Below are positions 62,525 to 64,000 of a stretch of DNA of 64,000 bases, piece by piece; positions within the stretch are counted from its first letter, which is position 1; every line of letters begins with the position of its first letter. Source of the DNA: Acidobacteriota bacterium (GTDB lineage: Bacteria; Acidobacteriota; Terriglobia; Bryobacterales; Bryobacteraceae); assembly GCA_017307505.1 (NCBI GenBank), contig JAFKEE010000044.1, forward strand, positions 47,081 to 111,080. Reading direction: 5' to 3'. A program made the position numbers and the translations under genes. The notes under the pieces were generated by a model. It was not told the origin of the DNA. It did no database searches and worked only from the letters and a program-made list of their open reading frames with translations.

Positions 62525-63541
62525 ATGTTTACTATGCTTCGGCGCGTCTACCTTCTCTGTCTGGCGGCCGCAATCGCCCAGGCATCCGAACAGAGCGGGC
62601 CTTCGGAACTATATGCAGTGGCAGCGACCTTCTCTGACCATGGCGTCCTCTTCTATCACCGCATAGTCGCCGTTCGGCAAGATGGTCCGGACTCTGTTGT
62701 ACGCTACATTCGCATTGCACCGGCGAGCGCCTATTGCCCCCGCATGGTCGTGCAGGCCGCGGAGGCAAGAGTCAGCGGCAAAACGCCCGCGCAGCTGGTC
62801 GGCGAGAACAACCCTTGTGCCGTGAATCCGCGGACATTTCGAGCGACCCATCCAAAACCAAGGAGGAATCAATCCGTCTTCGAAGCCACCAGCTATGGGA
62901 TCGTGGCGCAATGTGGGGATACCTCGATTTCGCTCGCGCTGCCGATTGCTGAGGAAGTAGACATGGAACAACTCAAATCGACCCACCCAACCTTGGCCCG
63001 GCTGTGGAGTCTCCCGTGGGAGATCACCGAACCTGCATTCGGAGACAAAGAGGTATTTCATGACCGTCCCGAAGCGGAAGACCTGGCCCTGCAGCAGGCG
63101 GGCGAGAGACTCGTCCCCGAGTTGATCGCGGGCCGTTACGACAAAGGCCTGCTGGAAGCAAGAAGCGGCAATGTGGGCGGCGCAAGGCAACTCAGCTTTC
63201 GAACGCTCCTCTCCGGCTACAACGGACCGATCACAGCCTCCGAGATCAAACAGTTCGAGGAACCAAAACTGCGGAACGCCACAACCTACCGGTTCATCAC
63301 TTTCATCACCCCCAAGTACCTGCGACTCGCGCTGCAGGCGCAGATATCAGGAGCGGTCGAGTTGGTCCTGAAAGTGAATCCGGAAACCGGCGAGGTCCTG
63401 GAGGCGGAAGCACCCAAAGGCCACCGGCTCCGCGCGGAATCGGCCATAGAAGCAGCCAGGCGCTGGCGTTTGGAACCCGGTTCGTTCAAAGGAAGCAGCT
63501 TGAGACTTACCCTCGACTACGAGTTGCCTTGCAGAAGGTAA
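62525..63541 (+). CDS. Exported protein with a TonB-C-like C-terminal domain
   Basis: The ATG at 62525 has a GGGAG ribosome-binding site and puts a signal peptide at the start (LRRVYLLCLAAAIAQA); the longer frame to 62423 runs into the tRNA flank. The 338-residue product has six cysteines in the first half. Residues 265-335 resemble the TonB C-terminal fold: ISGAVELVLKVNPETGEVLE, GHRLRAESAIEAARRWRLEP and a closing beta strand. There is no N-terminal membrane anchor of the TonB type, so it is not a classical TonB. Soluble TonB-C-containing proteins are common in Acidobacteria. Function unknown. Confidence 0.75.
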   Translation: MFTMLRRVYLLCLAAAIAQASEQSGPSELYAVAATFSDHGVLFYHRIVAVRQDGPDSVVRYIRIAPASAYCPRMVVQAAEARVSGKTPAQLVGENNPCAVNPRTFRATHPKPRRNQSVFEATSYGIVAQCGDTSISLALPIAEEVDMEQLKSTHPTLARLWSLPWEITEPAFGDKEVFHDRPEAEDLALQQAGERLVPELIAGRYDKGLLEARSGNVGGARQLSFRTLLSGYNGPITASEIKQFEEPKLRNATTYRFITFITPKYLRLALQAQISGAVELVLKVNPETGEVLEAEAPKGHRLRAESAIEAARRWRLEPGSFKGSSLRLTLDYELPCRR

Positions 63542-63826
63542 TTGAGTGGTGCTCGGCATCACTCTTCCGACAATCCGGACTAGCTTAAGCAGATTGTTCG
63601 GGACATGTCGATGAGACGTGCGGCCGCCGGGAGAGTCAATCTAGTGGCCTGGCCTCGGCCGTTGGCGCTAGGCGGACCGTGAACTGTGGCGCAATTGACG
63701 GTGAAGTGGCGCGTAGAATTACTTGACTCCGTCAAATACATCGTTTCCTTCAGTCAAGTACCTCGGGCTTGGGGTGGGATGTAGTCGGCGAATGGAGCCG
63801 CCAGAGGAGGTGTGCTGCCAAAGCAA

Positions 63827-63854
63827 AAAGCCCCGGGTTTGACACCGGGGCTTT
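63827..63854 (-). terminator. rrn operon terminator
   Basis: On the minus strand AAAGCCCCGG and CCGGGGCTTT pair around an 8-nt loop, followed by a T-tract. It lies about 10 bp downstream of the 5S gene end. Confidence 0.9.
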
Positions 63855-63864
63855 CGTTTTAATT

Positions 63865-63979
<115 letters not shown>

Positions 63980-64000
63980 AACTCGTTTGAGCTGTGTTCT

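Overview
The window is about 64 kb of high-GC DNA from what looks like a member of the Acidobacteriota, most likely the Solibacter/Bryobacterales group. The evidence is an 'ADOP'-type FtsX permease plus the C-terminal remnant of a second one, a VWFA-related acidobacterial protein, several Tat-exported Gfo/Idh/MocA oxidoreductases (one fused to a DUF1080 domain), SBBP-repeat secreted proteins and a fused LptF-LptG permease. Gene density is normal and most genes sit in short co-directional runs with ATGA overlaps. No transposase, integrase or phage gene was seen.

Layout. 1-5.65 kb (minus): an AddB-like helicase/PD-(D/E)XK nuclease running off the left edge, an exported methyltransferase and an LptF-LptG fusion. 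5.76-6.98 kb (plus): an aldo/keto reductase followed by an ADOP permease remnant. 6.99-12.6 kb (minus): a TolC / membrane-fusion / RND efflux operon. 12.7-16.3 kb (minus): an exported TldD pair in which one partner has lost the metalloprotease motif. 16.4-20.8 kb: a LuxR-type regulator divergent from a TadZ/CpaE-like ATPase, then a kinase-enolase-like pair. 20.7-24.6 kb: an H1-tailed SET-domain protein, a small membrane protein, malate dehydrogenase, and a phosphotransacetylase coupled to a histone-deacetylase-like protein. 24.6-29.0 kb: a Gfo/Idh/MocA-DUF1080 fusion, a hairpin repeat and an ADOP permease. 29.2-33.3 kb (plus): cytochrome oxidase biogenesis (ctaA, ctaB, sco, DUF420), a methyltransferase and lgt. 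33.8-36.6 kb: three TadE/TadG-type proteins. 36.7-42.4 kb: an oxidoreductase, a 1131-residue exported protein of unknown function and a VWFA-related protein.

42.6-47.9 kb is the standout: a five-gene type III-A-like CRISPR effector operon, csm1-csm2-csm3-csm4-csm5. Its Cas10 subunit has no HD nuclease domain and no zinc cysteines, and reads GGDEF where GGDD is usual. Its Csm2 carries a proline/arginine-rich, probably disordered extension of about 140 residues. There is no CRISPR array, cas6, cas1/cas2 or CARF effector in the window. The complex must therefore obtain crRNA from elsewhere or do something other than canonical adaptive immunity.

48.0-55.2 kb: an ExeA-like ATPase, an exported protein made almost wholly of nine identical-length 15-residue repeats, a membrane protein, and a giant SBBP protein with six repeated C-terminal modules. 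55.3-61.0 kb: a surface-glycan island of three glycosyltransferase genes and a polytopic membrane protein. 61.0-64.0 kb: a Tat-exported oxidoreductase, tRNA-Glu(CUC), an exported protein with a TonB-C-like end, and the 5S rRNA end of an rrn operon that enters from the right edge on the minus strand.
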